Assembly: GCA_023376005.1 (NCBI GenBank)
Contig: CM042157.1
Coordinates: 91,314,945 to 91,378,944, forward strand
DNA: 64,000 nucleotides
Direction: 5' to 3'
DNA from: Doryteuthis pealeii
Lineage: Eukaryota; Mollusca; Cephalopoda; Myopsida; Loliginidae
Shown: piece by piece, positions 1 to 8,382 of the stretch
Layout: each line of letters begins with the position of its first letter
How positions within the stretch are numbered: the stretch's first letter is position 1
Notes under the pieces: model-generated
What the model was told of the DNA's origin: nothing
Databases searched by the model: none
The model's input: the letters and a program-made list of their open reading frames with translations, nothing else
Made by a program: the position numbers and the translations under genes

Positions 1-320
1 TGCGAATGCGTATATATATATGTATATATGGGACATGTACAGATTTATGTGGACGGAAGAAGTATGTGTATATAGGGTACATGTATATGTATGTATGTGT
101 CCAGATATGAGTACGGGGGTGTAAATATGTGCGTGTATGCATATAAATGTATGAAGACATATATAAGTGATGTGCACGTGAGTATGTGTGTATGTATGCA
201 TAGTTGTATGTATGTAAGTATGTATGTCTGTATGTGTATATATGTAGATATATGTATGAATATATATGCATGTATGTGTACGTGTATATGGATACCTGTG
301 CGTTAGGTATATGTAGATAT
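1..320. repeat. TG/TA-rich cryptically simple DNA
   Basis: Alternating purine-pyrimidine sequence built from TATG, TGTA and GTGT words without one fixed period. Open frames across it are tyrosine, cysteine and valine repeats caused by the composition. It resembles the TG/TA-rich DNA at 50.6-52.7 kb that follows a decayed PLE endonuclease, so it could be the untranslated 3' region of a retroelement. No gene is visible. Confidence 0.8.
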
Positions 321-355
321 ATGTATGTGTGTGTGTGTGTGTGTGTGTGTAGGTC

Positions 356-396
<41 letters not shown>

Positions 397-466
397 TGGT
401 CTATATATATATATGTGTGTGTGTGTTTGGTCTATATATATATATATGTGTGTGTGTGTGTAGGTC

Positions 467-499
<33 letters not shown>

Positions 500-584
500 A
501 TGTAGGTCTATATATGTGTGTGTAGGTCTATATATATATATGTGTGTGTGGGGGGGTCTATATATATATGTGTGTGTGTGTGGG

Positions 585-615
<31 letters not shown>

Positions 616-690
616 TTGTAGGTCTATATATATGTGTGTGTACGTGTGTGTGTATGTGTAGGTCTATATAGGTGTGTGTGTCTAGATAAT
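321..690. repeat. Compound (TG)n/(TA)n minisatellite
   Basis: About eleven units of the form (TG)n, TAGGTCTATA or a close variant, (TA)n. The junction word GGTCTATATA recurs while the lengths of the TG and TA blocks vary. This is a minisatellite made of two microsatellites punctuated by a conserved decamer. The antisense frame here encodes only threonine-histidine-isoleucine repeats and is not a gene. Confidence 0.85.
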
Positions 691-761
691 TGCAATGGGG
701 GTAGGCAGGCGAATGAGTGCATATATATATGTGTAAATATGGATATATATATATATACATA

Positions 762-1084
762 TGGATGATTGGTTTGGTTTGGTTTGTTTTACGGCGTATC
801 AACCTCAGTGGGTCATTTAATGCCGATAAAGTTTTGAAATAAATCAATTCTTAATGGATAATACAATTTTTTTATAAATACATTTTTCTATTTAACCCAT
901 AGATGGGACCCTAACAGGTACTACCACTCCGGATCAGAGTGGACCAGGGAGCAATGGTGATTAAGGGGTGCTCCACATTCCCCAAACTTCCAAAACTGGA
1001 ACCTCACCATCAGATAGAGTTTAACGTCATTCCCAGGACATGTAGACCCTCAGTCACCGCCTTCTAGCACCCATATGATAAAAA
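762..1084 (-). mobile_element. R600 interspersed repeat, 3' part
   Basis: The reverse strand carries the 3' half of the ~600-bp repeat seen complete at 3793-4390, 41783-42386 and 54426-55027. Shared landmarks are the segment describing a CACCCATATGATAAAAAG block, the CACTCCGG block and the terminal GATATGCCGTAAAAC-type end with a CAAACC-rich tail. The 5' half is absent, as with 5'-truncated retroposons. No coding capacity is visible. Confidence 0.75.
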
Positions 1085-1534
1085 GACATATGGATGAACG
1101 TGTATGTGTGTACGGTTGCATATGTGTACATGCAAGTATTTGATGTGCATGTTTGGGTGCGTATAATATGTACATGAGCGCGTGTACGTGTTGAAAATAA
1201 AAATGGGACTTGGAACCTGTGGGGTCCGTGTTCCACGTGCGAAATTTACAATAGTAAATTGATAAATTAATAGGTAACCACCTGTATAAATATGTACAGA
1301 TATAAATAGAGAGACGATGGCACACTGACCCTCAAATGAAATACACAAGACTTAAATAAATAATCAACAGGAAAAATAAGGAATAACTATCAAATTGTAA
1401 AATCTTCAAAAGAATGTTTAGAGAGACAAGAAAGTCAGGGGCAATAAACCTGACACACCCAAAGGAAGCGAATGTTAAAAAGGCAAATCCCCACCTGTGG
1501 ATTTTTGCACAGTTCCGAGGTCATCTGTGGTTGT
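1085..1534. other. No gene seen; unclassified AT-rich DNA
   Basis: Sequence without recognisable coding potential or a repeat I can match elsewhere in the window. Short overlapping antisense frames have no recognisable motifs and are judged chance openings. Confidence 0.6.
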
Positions 1535-1965
1535 TTTTGGTTTTGTTTTGTTCTCTATCCTTTACTTTAAGTTCATCTTTATATGTTTTAGATACTTCTA
1601 ATTTCCTACTTTTATCTTTGTTTTTTTTTTTATCTCTGTTTTTATTTTTATTTTTTTGTTTTTCCCTTTTTATATATTTTTTTTTTTTTATTCTTATTTT
1701 TTTGTTTTTTCATTTTTTCCTTTTTATATTTTTTTTATTTTATTTTTTTTTTTTGTTTTTTCAATTTTCCTTTTTATATTTTTTAATTTTTAATTTTTAT
1801 TTTTTGTTTTTTTTTTTTCCTTTTTATATTTTTTAATTTTTATTTTTTGTTTTTTCATTTTTTCCTTTTTTATATTTTTTTATTTTTTATTTTTATTTTT
1901 TTTTTATTTTATTTTTTATTCTTACTCTTAATTTTTTTTTTCATTTTTTATCATTTGATAAGAGT
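1535..1965. repeat. T-rich low-complexity tract
   Basis: About 430 bases of TTTTTATTTT-type sequence with internal near-duplicates of 60-70 bases. The phenylalanine-leucine reading frame in it is compositional. It may be an expanded poly(T) tail of an antisense retroposon, but no element body adjoins it. Confidence 0.85.
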
Positions 1966-2401
1966 GTTCGTTTAATTGATTGTTAGATATCCAAATTTTA
2001 ACTTAGTACAAGTCCACAGGTACACTACAGTATTAAAGAGATTCTGAGCTACACTGAATTATAGTCGACTCAATTTTCCTATTTTGTTTTATTTTATTTT
2101 ATTTCAATAGCCCTTAAGTATTTGACTAAGCACATTTCTAAGATTCACCGGGTGGGACCATTAAGGAATTTGAGCTGGGGCGGAGATCTAAGTTAACTTA
2201 CTAGTTTGATAACTTCCAAATAGTAATTCGAGTTTCCTTTTTCGTTGTAAAAGAATACGTGAGTGAGTAGGAGGTGTTAGGTTTCACTTCGTCTATTCTT
2301 TCCCATCTTTAGAGAGACGCACACCATACGCCGGAAAGGAAGGAAGATAGGTACTCAAAACACTATTGATATATAGATGTTTTAAGGTGAGAAAAAATAA
2401 A
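1966..2401. other. No gene seen
   Basis: Moderately complex AT-rich DNA with no open frame of note and no repeat I can pair with another part of the window. Confidence 0.5.
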
Positions 2402-2909
2402 TCTTGTTATAATAGAGATTTGGTGTCTGTCTGTAACCAAAACTACGTCACTGCTTACGTGACAATATCCCCAGGAATTGCCTAGGTTTATAGTCAGTCA
2501 TTAATATATAGAATAAATCTTATTTGTTAATGTCTCTATGAAAATCTGAGTTAGATCTACCTCAAAACAGCCCATATTATTAGAGCATTTAAAATTCATC
2601 AATGTGTCTTATATATTACTAAGAAACAAAGGTTTACATAATATATGGTGTGGTAAATTTGCATACTGGTTTTAACAAGACCAGGTTTAATAAATAATTA
2701 CTTAATGTTATTGATCTCTAATATTATTGTTTTATTCTCTAAATTAAAATTAATCCTATGGATTATTTTATATATATACCAATAAAAATATAATTAAGTG
2801 TAGTCTTTTTATAGGCGTTCTTATTTAATTTCGTTAGTCTTCTTCTTAATTTAATATATTTTATTACATTAAAATTCAAATACTTACGCCCTGGGGAGGG
2901 CGCATATTC
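2402..2909 (+). mobile_element. Non-autonomous Helitron, family A, subfamily 2
   Basis: Starts with TCTTGTTATAATAGAGATT directly after an A, matching the TCTTATTATAATGGAGATT 5' end of the other family A copies. A 6-bp hairpin (CGCCCT/AGGGCG, loop GGGG) lies at 2887-2902, where a Helitron 3' hairpin is expected. The terminal CTAG is missing because a mariner-like fragment begins at about 2908. The internal sequence resembles the copy at 42600-42872 more than the ~640-bp copies. No Rep/helicase reading frame is present. Confidence 0.7.
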
Positions 2910-3032
2910 TTGGTAATATTTAAAGCTGTATTTACCAAGATAGAAATGAAGAATGAATGGAATGTTTTTTTCATAATACAAGGTGTGTCAAAAAGTACAA
3001 AAATCTCGATACTTTTTTTGACACACCTTATA
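2908..3032. mobile_element. Mariner-like MITE fragment with palindromic end
   Basis: A perfect-to-near-perfect palindrome at about 2977-3031 starts and ends with TA and the arms read CAAGGTGTGTCAAAAAGTA and its complement. The arm resembles mariner-type terminal inverted repeats, which insert at TA. The preceding 70 bases recur beside the same arms at 30.6-30.8 kb and 43.6-43.7 kb. Non-autonomous. Confidence 0.7.
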
Positions 3033-3066
3033 TATATATATATATATATAGATAGAGAGAGAGAGA
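3033..3066. repeat. (TA)n(GA)n microsatellite
   Basis: A TA run followed by a GA run, abutting the palindromic MITE on the left and the decayed hammerhead module on the right. Confidence 0.9.
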
Positions 3067-3119
3067 GTCATCCACAGACACATGTTTCGACATATCAAGT
3101 TCTTCAGTGTGGCTAGACA
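3067..3119 (-). ncRNA. Decayed hammerhead ribozyme copy
   Basis: On the minus strand the order GCCACA, CTGAAGA, degraded helix II, GTCGAAACA, TGTGTC, TGTGG matches the complete hammerhead at 8010-8063. Helix I (CCACA/TGTGG) and the catalytic boxes CTGAAGA and GAAA remain. Helix II no longer pairs next to the core (A opposite C), so activity is unlikely. This is a second, older copy of the same module. Confidence 0.6.
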
Positions 3120-3319
3120 TTTGTAAGCTACCTACAGCCAGAATTGTCAGTCCGACACCTTAGCCATTAGACTGTCATCACTTACAGAATGAGAAGGGGG
3201 TTTTAACTTTTAATACACACATCGCTTTGTGTGTAAAGGCTGTCTTTGAGTGCTCCATCCCTTATACAGGAGAGCGTTGCGTTTACTCTTGAGTTGGTGG
3301 CCGTCAGCGAAATATATAT
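3120..3319. other. No gene seen; probable retroelement flank
   Basis: Sequence between a decayed hammerhead and a PLE-type 3' module. No open frame of note. It probably belongs to the retroelement that carried the hammerhead, but it does not visibly match the body upstream of the 8.0-kb copy. Confidence 0.4.
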
Positions 3320-3485
3320 ATAAGTTAAGAGAAAGGAAATTAACCCGACGGTATGATTATAGATAAAAGGATATGAAAACAACACAATATGCTGTTAAAG
3401 TGAAAAAGATTTTATATCATATTCACAGCTAATATTGAACAATATTTCGATTTATAAAAATCATCGTCAGAGCTTGTTTATACTC
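3320..3485 (-). mobile_element. PLE-type 3' module, family with CTGATGATG core
   Basis: Minus-strand copy of a module also present at 6936-6989 plus 7459-7550, 58281-58453 and 58626-58770. Its landmarks are GAGCTCTGATGATGATTTTT or variants, a hairpin, TCGAAATATTG, and then a TTAACAGCATTGTGTGATG stretch. A CTGANGA box, a hairpin and a GAAA box in this order resemble degraded hammerhead ribozymes known from Penelope-like elements. Assignment to PLEs is inference, because no protein remains are attached here. Confidence 0.55.
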
Positions 3486-3687
3486 CAGACTTATCAATAG
3501 CGGAGACAAAAATAATATGAAAACATTGATGTTGCAAAAAGTTATGCGGAAATTTCAAATATAAGCAACCGCCAACGCTTTTCTCGATCAGCGACAGTTA
3601 TGTATCTCTTATTGTAACAGTTTTTGAAAAATAAAGACATATTCCAAACTTGATGATAGACAAATTCTCTTTTTCAAACAGGAGGAG

Positions 3688-3689
<2 letters not shown>

Positions 3690-3777
<88 letters not shown>

Positions 3778-3792
3778 CATGCATATATATAC
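3690..3792. repeat. (TA)n(CA)n(TA)n compound microsatellite
   Basis: A TA run of about 45 bases, then CA repeats, then another TA run, directly upstream of the 5' end of an R600 copy. Confidence 0.95.
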
Positions 3793-4390
3793 ACCGCCCT
3801 GTCGGCTGGGGCGTTAGAATGCACCGACTGCACCTCTGCAGAGGGGTAAGACTCTCCCAATGGGGTCACCTGTTGGCCGTGGGTGGCGACCCGTGATGCT
3901 TAAGGATAGAGCCCGGGTGGATGAGCAGTTCATGACATGCAATACTCCACTTTGGCCCTATCTTGGGCTAGACGGGCGGTCGGAGAGGCCCCCTCCGATC
4001 AATCGGCTGGTCACGTCAAGCCCTAGCACCTATATGATTTTCCCAACCCTATTGCCCTTATGACAAGCCCCAACCCCTTTTTATCATATGGGTGCTAGAA
4101 GGCGGTGGCTGCGGGTCAACATGTCCTGGGAATGACGTTAAACTCTATCTGATGGTGAGGTTCCAGTTTTGGAGGTTTGGGGAATGTGGAGCACCCCTTC
4201 ATCACCATTGCTTCTTGGTCCACTCTGATCCGGAGTGGTAGTACCTGTTAGGGTCCCATCTATGGGTTAAATAGAAAAATGTATTTATAAAAAAAATTGT
4301 ATTATCCATTAAGAATTGATTTATTTCAAAATTTTATCGGCATTAAATGACCCACTGAGGTTGATATGCCGTAAAACAAAACAAACCAAA
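3793..4390 (+). mobile_element. R600 interspersed repeat, full-length copy
   Basis: Begins CCGCCCTGTCGGCTGGGGCG and ends TTGATATGCCGTAAAAC with a CAAAACAAACC tail and an A run. The copies at 41783-42386 and 54426-55027 share the same start and end. Short antisense and sense frames of 60-100 codons are shared by copies but shift between them, so it appears non-coding. The 3' end resembles that of the LINE at 6990-7458, suggesting LINE-dependent retroposition. I see no convincing A and B boxes. Confidence 0.8.
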
Positions 4391-4392
4391 AA

Positions 4393-4433
<41 letters not shown>

Positions 4434-4498
4434 CATACATATATATATATACATGCATATATACATGCATATATATATACATGCATATATACATACAT

Positions 4499-4553
<55 letters not shown>
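4391..4553. repeat. (A)n(TA)n(CATA)n microsatellite block
   Basis: Poly(A) from the R600 tail runs into about 150 bases of TA, TACATA and TGCATA repeats. Confidence 0.95.
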
Positions 4554-4777
4554 GGAAAGAAGAGATCATGTTTAGGGATAGGTCGTCCAAAAGAAATAGA
4601 AATCAAGTAACTAGTTTGATACAGTTGGTCAATTTAAAGTAATTTTATTTCACGAAAATCACAATTTACTTTTGAAGTAACCTACTTTAAATAAAAAAAA
4701 AAAGGATTGAATAATACGTAACTTACACCACTCTGTTAACTGGGTCTGTAAACAGCAGAGTGATAAAATCACCACAA

Positions 4778-5240
4778 TGCCGCCACCTGTTGGGCGTGGC
4801 TCTAGACCCATGATGCTTAAGGATGGAATCCTGGTGGCTGAGCAGTCCATGATATGCAAAATTCCATTTTGGCCTTTACTTTGGCTTGACGGTCGGTCCG
4901 ATCAATCGGCTGATCACGTCAAGCCCCATCACCTATATGATTGTCCTGATCCTATTGCTCTTATGGTAAGGTCCCAATCCTTTTTTATCATATATGCGCT
5001 AGAAAGGCGGTGGCTGAGGGTCTTAGTGTCATGGGCATTACGTTAAACTGTATCTAATGGTGAAGTTCTAATTCTGGAGTTCCGGGGAGTGTCGAGTACT
5101 CCTTCATCACCATTGCTCCTAGGTCCACTCTGACCCGGAGTGGCAATACCTGTCAGGGTTCGATCTATGTGTTAAATAGAAAAATGAGTTTTAAAAATAT
5201 GTTTAAAAATTGAGTTCTTAAAAAATTGAGTATCCATCAA
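4778..5240 (+). mobile_element. R600 interspersed repeat, diverged copy
   Basis: Starts within the R600 5' region (GCCGCCACCTGTTGGGCGTGG) and runs through the recognisable ATCAATCGGCTG, TTTTTATCATAT and CACTCTGACCCGGAGTGG blocks. It is more diverged than the copy 400 bases upstream. The 3' end is degraded near 5240. The head-to-tail pair of copies flanks a unique ~200-bp stretch. Confidence 0.7.
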
Positions 5241-5261
5241 TTTTTATTTTTTTATTTTTTA

Positions 5262-5835
5262 TTTTTTGGTTTGTTTTACGGCATATCAACCTCTGTGGGT
5301 CATTTAATACCGACAACGTTTTGAAATGAATTCATTCCTTAATGGATACTCATTTTTTTTGATAATCACATTTTTCTATTTAGCCCATAAATGGGACTCT
5401 TACAGGTACTACCACTCCGGGTCAGAGTGGACCTATGAGCAATGGTGATGAAGGGGTGCTCCATATTCCCCAGACCTGAACTGAACCTCACCATCAGATA
5501 GAGCTTAACGCCATTCCCAGGACATGAAGACCTCAGCCACCACTTTTTAGCACCCATATGATAAAAAGGGTTGGAGCTTATCATAAGAGCAATATGGTTG
5601 GGGCAATCATATAGGTGCTAGGGCTTGTGACCCGCCGATTGATCGTAGGGGAACTCTCCGACCATCCGTCTAGCCTAAGTAAGGGTCTAAATGAAGTGCT
5701 GCATGTCATGGACTGCTCATCCACCTGGGTTCTATCCTTAAGCATCACATGTCGCCACCCATGGCCAACAGGTGGCCTCATTGGGAGAGTCTTACCCCTC
5801 TGCAGAGGTGCAGTGTATTCTAACGTCTCAGCCGA
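5262..5835 (-). mobile_element. R600 interspersed repeat, antisense copy
   Basis: Read on the minus strand it begins near 5835 (TCGGCTGAGACGTTAGAAT) and ends at 5262 with GCCGTAAAACAAACC. A plus-oriented copy of the same tail lies immediately beyond its 5' end (5850-5925), so the element is bracketed by inverted tails. The copy at 41.7-42.4 kb shows a comparable arrangement. Confidence 0.75.
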
Positions 5836-5849
5836 CAAGAATGAATAAA

Positions 5850-5925
5850 ACAAAACATGTTCGGCATAAAATAACCTAACAAGGGTTGACATGCCAGAAA
5901 ATCTTACTAACCAACGTCACTTACC
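5850..5925 (+). mobile_element. Isolated LINE/R600-type 3' tail
   Basis: Short segment with the hairpin-forming ACCTAACAAGGGT, then TGACATGCC and a CTAACCAAC end. It matches the tails at 27436-27530 and 60740-60800. No element body is attached in plus orientation. Confidence 0.6.
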
Positions 5926-6320
5926 GAATGTTCCACGTTGTTTATTTATTTTGCCTTCTCACCTATGCGAAGGAATTTGGCTGTAGCTTCACCAAACGAG
6001 TTTATATGGTATTGATCAGGTTTGCATTTATACTTTTTGGTATAATTTTATTTCTTTTAAAAAGGACAAAATGTCATCCATGTTGACTTTTTCAAATATA
6101 TCATTCATATTATTTGCATTAAAAGAACGATTTCTGATGCGAGTAAAAATCCCACATTCTATGAGTAAGAATGCAAATTGTTTGATATGTTTCACACTGG
6201 TTTTTAATCTTGTTTGAATATATAGGAGTGTGTAAGTCTTGTGTGACCAATGCGTAATCGGGATACAATGACTTGTTCCTTTTTAGACTTCCTTAAGGCT
6301 GGTCACCAGTTTCCCAAAGT
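5926..6320 (-). pseudogene. LINE C-terminal fragment, antisense copy
   Basis: The minus strand reads GGAAGTCTAAAAAGGAACAAGT, in two parts, and continues parallel to the LINE fragment at 6990-7282, sharing the arginine-isoleucine-glycine-histidine-threonine motif of LINE reverse transcriptase C-terminal tails. Stops and frameshifts break the frame: several stop codons fall where the better copy reads through. It is a dead, 5'-truncated copy of a non-LTR retrotransposon. Confidence 0.65.
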
Positions 6321-6429
6321 GTGTTTGATTAGGAAGAGTTTATTGTGGATATTGTTATTCCACCATTGTTTTCATTTTGTATGGAGGAATCCATTAATTT
6401 TAGTTTTCAAGTCAGTATTTGGAATCTTG

Positions 6430-6696
6430 GGGAGTAAACTCTGAAAACAAATCGGGAGCCGGAGCCCCTAGAGGTGGTGTGATGCTGAAAACCAGTGCTA
6501 CCCTGCAACTTCTGCAACACTGCCGCTGCCAAACTGCATTGGTTCCTTACCTTTTCTTTGGATCACAGCGGCAGTGTGGAGAGAGGGAATTTGCTGCCTG
6601 GGCAACAGCTTATCCTCCATATTAACCCACCTAGGCTATTGCTCCATCGTCTCTCGTAGACGGAAGAATTCCAACCAACCAACCAACCAAACCATA
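6430..6696 (+). mobile_element. SINE-like element E with CCAA tail and 10-bp target duplication
   Basis: A ~267-bp repeat also present antisense at 16444-16740. It ends in (CCAA)n and is flanked by the direct repeat TGGAATCTTG at 6420-6429 and 6697-6706, which reads as a target-site duplication. The tail is of the same kind as the LINE at 6990-7458, so that LINE is a plausible mobiliser. I do not see clear tRNA boxes. The 68-codon frame inside is not conserved in the other copy. Confidence 0.75.
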
Positions 6697-6706
6697 TGGA
6701 ATCTTG

Positions 6707-6935
6707 ATGATTGGCAGAGAAAATTCAGAGGGAGTTAAAGATTCTTTGACAGACGAGAGACTTTGTGACTTTGTGATTCGACTGGCGAAAGACTCGGCGA
6801 TTCTCCATTAATCAGAATTACTTGTTTGAGTAAAACACAGACATCAGGGACAAAACAATCTCCTTGGTCTAGCGCTAGTGAAAACGGGATAGACATAGAA
6901 TGTCATTCTTCTCCGACCCAAACAACCACGGAGTG
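6707..6935. other. No gene seen
   Basis: Sequence between the SINE-like element and a PLE-type module. It contains a fragment (6840-6900) matching part of the SINE A body on the minus strand (TCTCCTTGGTCTAGCGCTAG). Nothing else is recognised. Confidence 0.4.
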
Positions 6936-6989
6936 AATGAGCTCTGATGATGATTTTTGTCAAATCGAAATATTGATCAGTATCAGCTA
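6936..6989 (+). mobile_element. PLE-type 3' module, left part, split by a LINE insertion
   Basis: Carries GAGCTCTGATGATGATTTTT, the hairpin and TCGAAATATTG as at 58.64 kb. The matching sequence stops at 6989 and resumes at about 7459. The uninterrupted equivalent at 58.68-58.76 kb shows that the intervening ~470 bases are an insertion. Confidence 0.75.
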
Positions 6990-7458
6990 TGATTAGACCA
7001 ACTTTAAGGAAGTCTAGAAAGGAACAAGTCATTATGTCCCGATTATGCATTGGTCATACAAAACTAACACACTCTTATATACTCAAACAAGAACAACAAC
7101 CACAATGTGAAATATGTCAAACACCCCTGACAGTCAAACACTTATTGATGGAATGCAGATTTTTTGCTCACATCAGAAAACATTATTTTAAAGCAAACAA
7201 TATGAAGGACCTATTTGAAAATGTTAACATAGAGGATATTTTCTCCTTTTTGAGGGAAATAAAATTATACCATAGAATATAGACATGAAACAAATCAATG
7301 TCATAGAGTATGATTCCCAATAATGCTAACACATTGTTAAAACCAATTACTAAATGTATATATATGAATACACAATATGTATAACAACCCAACCGCTAGG
7401 CATGATATAACCCTGGACGGGTTGATATGCCGTTAAAATTAATAAACCAACCAACCAA
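6990..7458 (+). pseudogene. 5'-truncated LINE with C-terminal coding remnant and CCAA tail
   Basis: The 6989-7282 frame encodes ~97 residues typical of the region after the reverse transcriptase of non-LTR retrotransposons: arginine-leucine-cysteine-isoleucine-glycine-histidine-threonine, then a C-x2-C ... H-x4-C knuckle-like motif (CEICQ, VKHLLMECRF), ending in FSFLREIKLY. About 170 bases of 3' UTR follow, with a hairpin, GATATGCCGT and (CCAA)n. The fragment is inserted in a PLE module, so its 3' boundary is defined by the insertion. It has no reverse transcriptase catalytic region left and is not autonomous. Confidence 0.85.
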
Positions 7459-7556
7459 CCAACTAAATTGTTTTCTCTTTAACAGCATTGTGTGATGTTT
7501 TCATTCCACCTTTTCATACCCATATTGTCGGATTCATTTCCTTTCTTTTAACTTAT
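7459..7556 (+). mobile_element. PLE-type 3' module, right part
   Basis: Resumes the module interrupted at 6989: AATTGTTTTCTCTTTAACAG, ATTGTGTGATGTTTTCATTC, through to the TA stretch at 7552. It aligns by eye with 58700-58765. Confidence 0.7.
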
Positions 7557-7710
7557 ATATAGATCAAAGCCTGAAGAAGATACCAGAAGATCTGAAACAC
7601 GTGTCGCATATGTAAGATAAAAAGAATACATTATTTTCTAAAAACATAATACATTTTGCGGACCTTCTTTTTTTTTTATGAAATATTGAATTTTCTCCCG
7701 TTGGAACCAG

Positions 7711-7716
<6 letters not shown>
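7557..7716 (+). mobile_element. PLE-type 3' module, family with CTGAAGAAGAT core
   Basis: Nearly identical to 49665-49820. Contains CTGAAGA, a 4-bp helix (AGAT/ATCT), GAAAC, a small hairpin and GTC, which together form a hammerhead-like core. Only two base pairs of helix I can be drawn next to the core, so it is probably decayed. At 49.8 kb the same module precedes a PLE endonuclease remnant across a TA run. Confidence 0.65.

Positions 7717-7760
<44 letters not shown>
7717..7760. repeat. (TA)n microsatellite
   Basis: Uninterrupted TA run of about 44 bases separating two retroelement modules. Confidence 0.95.
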
Positions 7761-7762
<2 letters not shown>

Positions 7763-8009
7763 CCGAAACCCGGTAGAGCTCGCTACGAGCGATTTTAATT
7801 GACTTTAACCGCTACCGTAATAAAGCAAGGATCGTCTCTTGTTTACAGATTTGATATCTCTGGTGATCGTAAAAAATATATACGCAGATGTATATATTTA
7901 TCAGTTAAAAACACCGCTCCTTGCAGGCAGCTTCCGACGGCCGAGAGTTTAAGGAACCGGACTGATGAAAATTCAGTCGTTTTTTGCTCCCGACTAGAAG
8001 TAGTTCTGG
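7761..8009 (+). mobile_element. Body of a hammerhead-bearing retroelement module
   Basis: Unique-looking 250-bp segment bounded by TA runs and leading directly into the hammerhead at 8010-8063. It has an 87-codon open frame (7799-8062) without recognisable motifs. By position it resembles the LTR-like end of a Penelope-like element or a small non-autonomous derivative. That class assignment is inference. Confidence 0.5.
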
Positions 8010-8060
8010 GTCTAGCCACACTGAAGAGACGTGAAATGTCGAAACACGGTGTCTGTGGAT

Positions 8061-8063
<3 letters not shown>
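8010..8063 (+). ncRNA. Hammerhead ribozyme HH-1, complete fold
   Basis: All parts of a type I hammerhead can be placed. Catalytic box CTGAAGA is at 8021-8027 (position 7 is variable in the family). Helix II pairs GACGT 8028-8032 with ATGTC 8036-8040, loop GAA, one G-U pair. GAAA is at 8041-8044. Helix III pairs ACA 8044-8046 with TGT 8050-8052, loop CGG. The cleavage-site base is C8053, giving the usual GTC. Helix I pairs CCACA 8016-8020 with TGTGG 8054-8058, then an internal loop, then GTC 8010-8012 with GAC 8061-8063. In known PLE and retrozyme hammerheads an internal loop in helix I contacts helix II, and this one has such a loop. Predicted product: self-cleaving RNA at 8053/8054. Confidence 0.85.

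Positions 8064-8120
<57 letters not shown>
8064..8120. repeat. (TA)n microsatellite between two hammerheads
   Basis: TA run of about 57 bases lying between the plus-strand hammerhead HH-1 and the minus-strand hammerhead HH-2. Confidence 0.95.
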
Positions 8121-8124
<4 letters not shown>

Positions 8125-8154
8125 TAATATAACTGTTTATACAAAGGTTTTAGT

Positions 8155-8200
8155 GGGCATCTACCAAAGGTTTCAGGCTTTTGCCTTCGTCAGGATACCA
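8155..8200 (-). ncRNA. Hammerhead ribozyme HH-2, complete fold
   Basis: On the minus strand, CTGACGA (8193 down to 8187) is followed by helix II AGGC/GCCT (8186-8183 with 8178-8175) closed by an AAAA loop. GAAA is at 8174-8171. Helix III is ACC/GGT (8171-8169 with 8165-8163) with a TTT loop. The cleavage-site base is A8162, preceded by T8163. Helix I pairs GGTATC (8199-8194) with GATGCC (8161-8156), six pairs with one G-U. Every catalytic position I can check fits the CUGANGA ... GAAA ... UH consensus. It is a different family from HH-1, and the two point toward the TA run between them. Confidence 0.85.
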
Positions 8201-8379
8201 TTTAATCCCTCTAGTGTGTCTGCAAGTTCATATTTTGCGGTTATATATTTGTAAACAAGAGCAATTTTTCGGTTAAATTTATGGACGCTGATAAATTCAA
8301 AATTCAGGTTCACAAAGTTCTCTCTTTTACATTTGTAATTGAGCACTTTATTTTCCTTATTTCAACTCGGAAAAAATCC

Positions 8380-8382
<3 letters not shown>
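8201..8382. other. No gene seen; probable body of the HH-2 element
   Basis: Sequence upstream of HH-2 on the minus strand, reaching the next TA run. No recognisable protein remains. Confidence 0.4.

Noticed and set aside
204..671. 155-codon cysteine-valine-tyrosine frame
   Set aside because: Produced by TG/TA repeats; both strands and several frames are open for the same reason.
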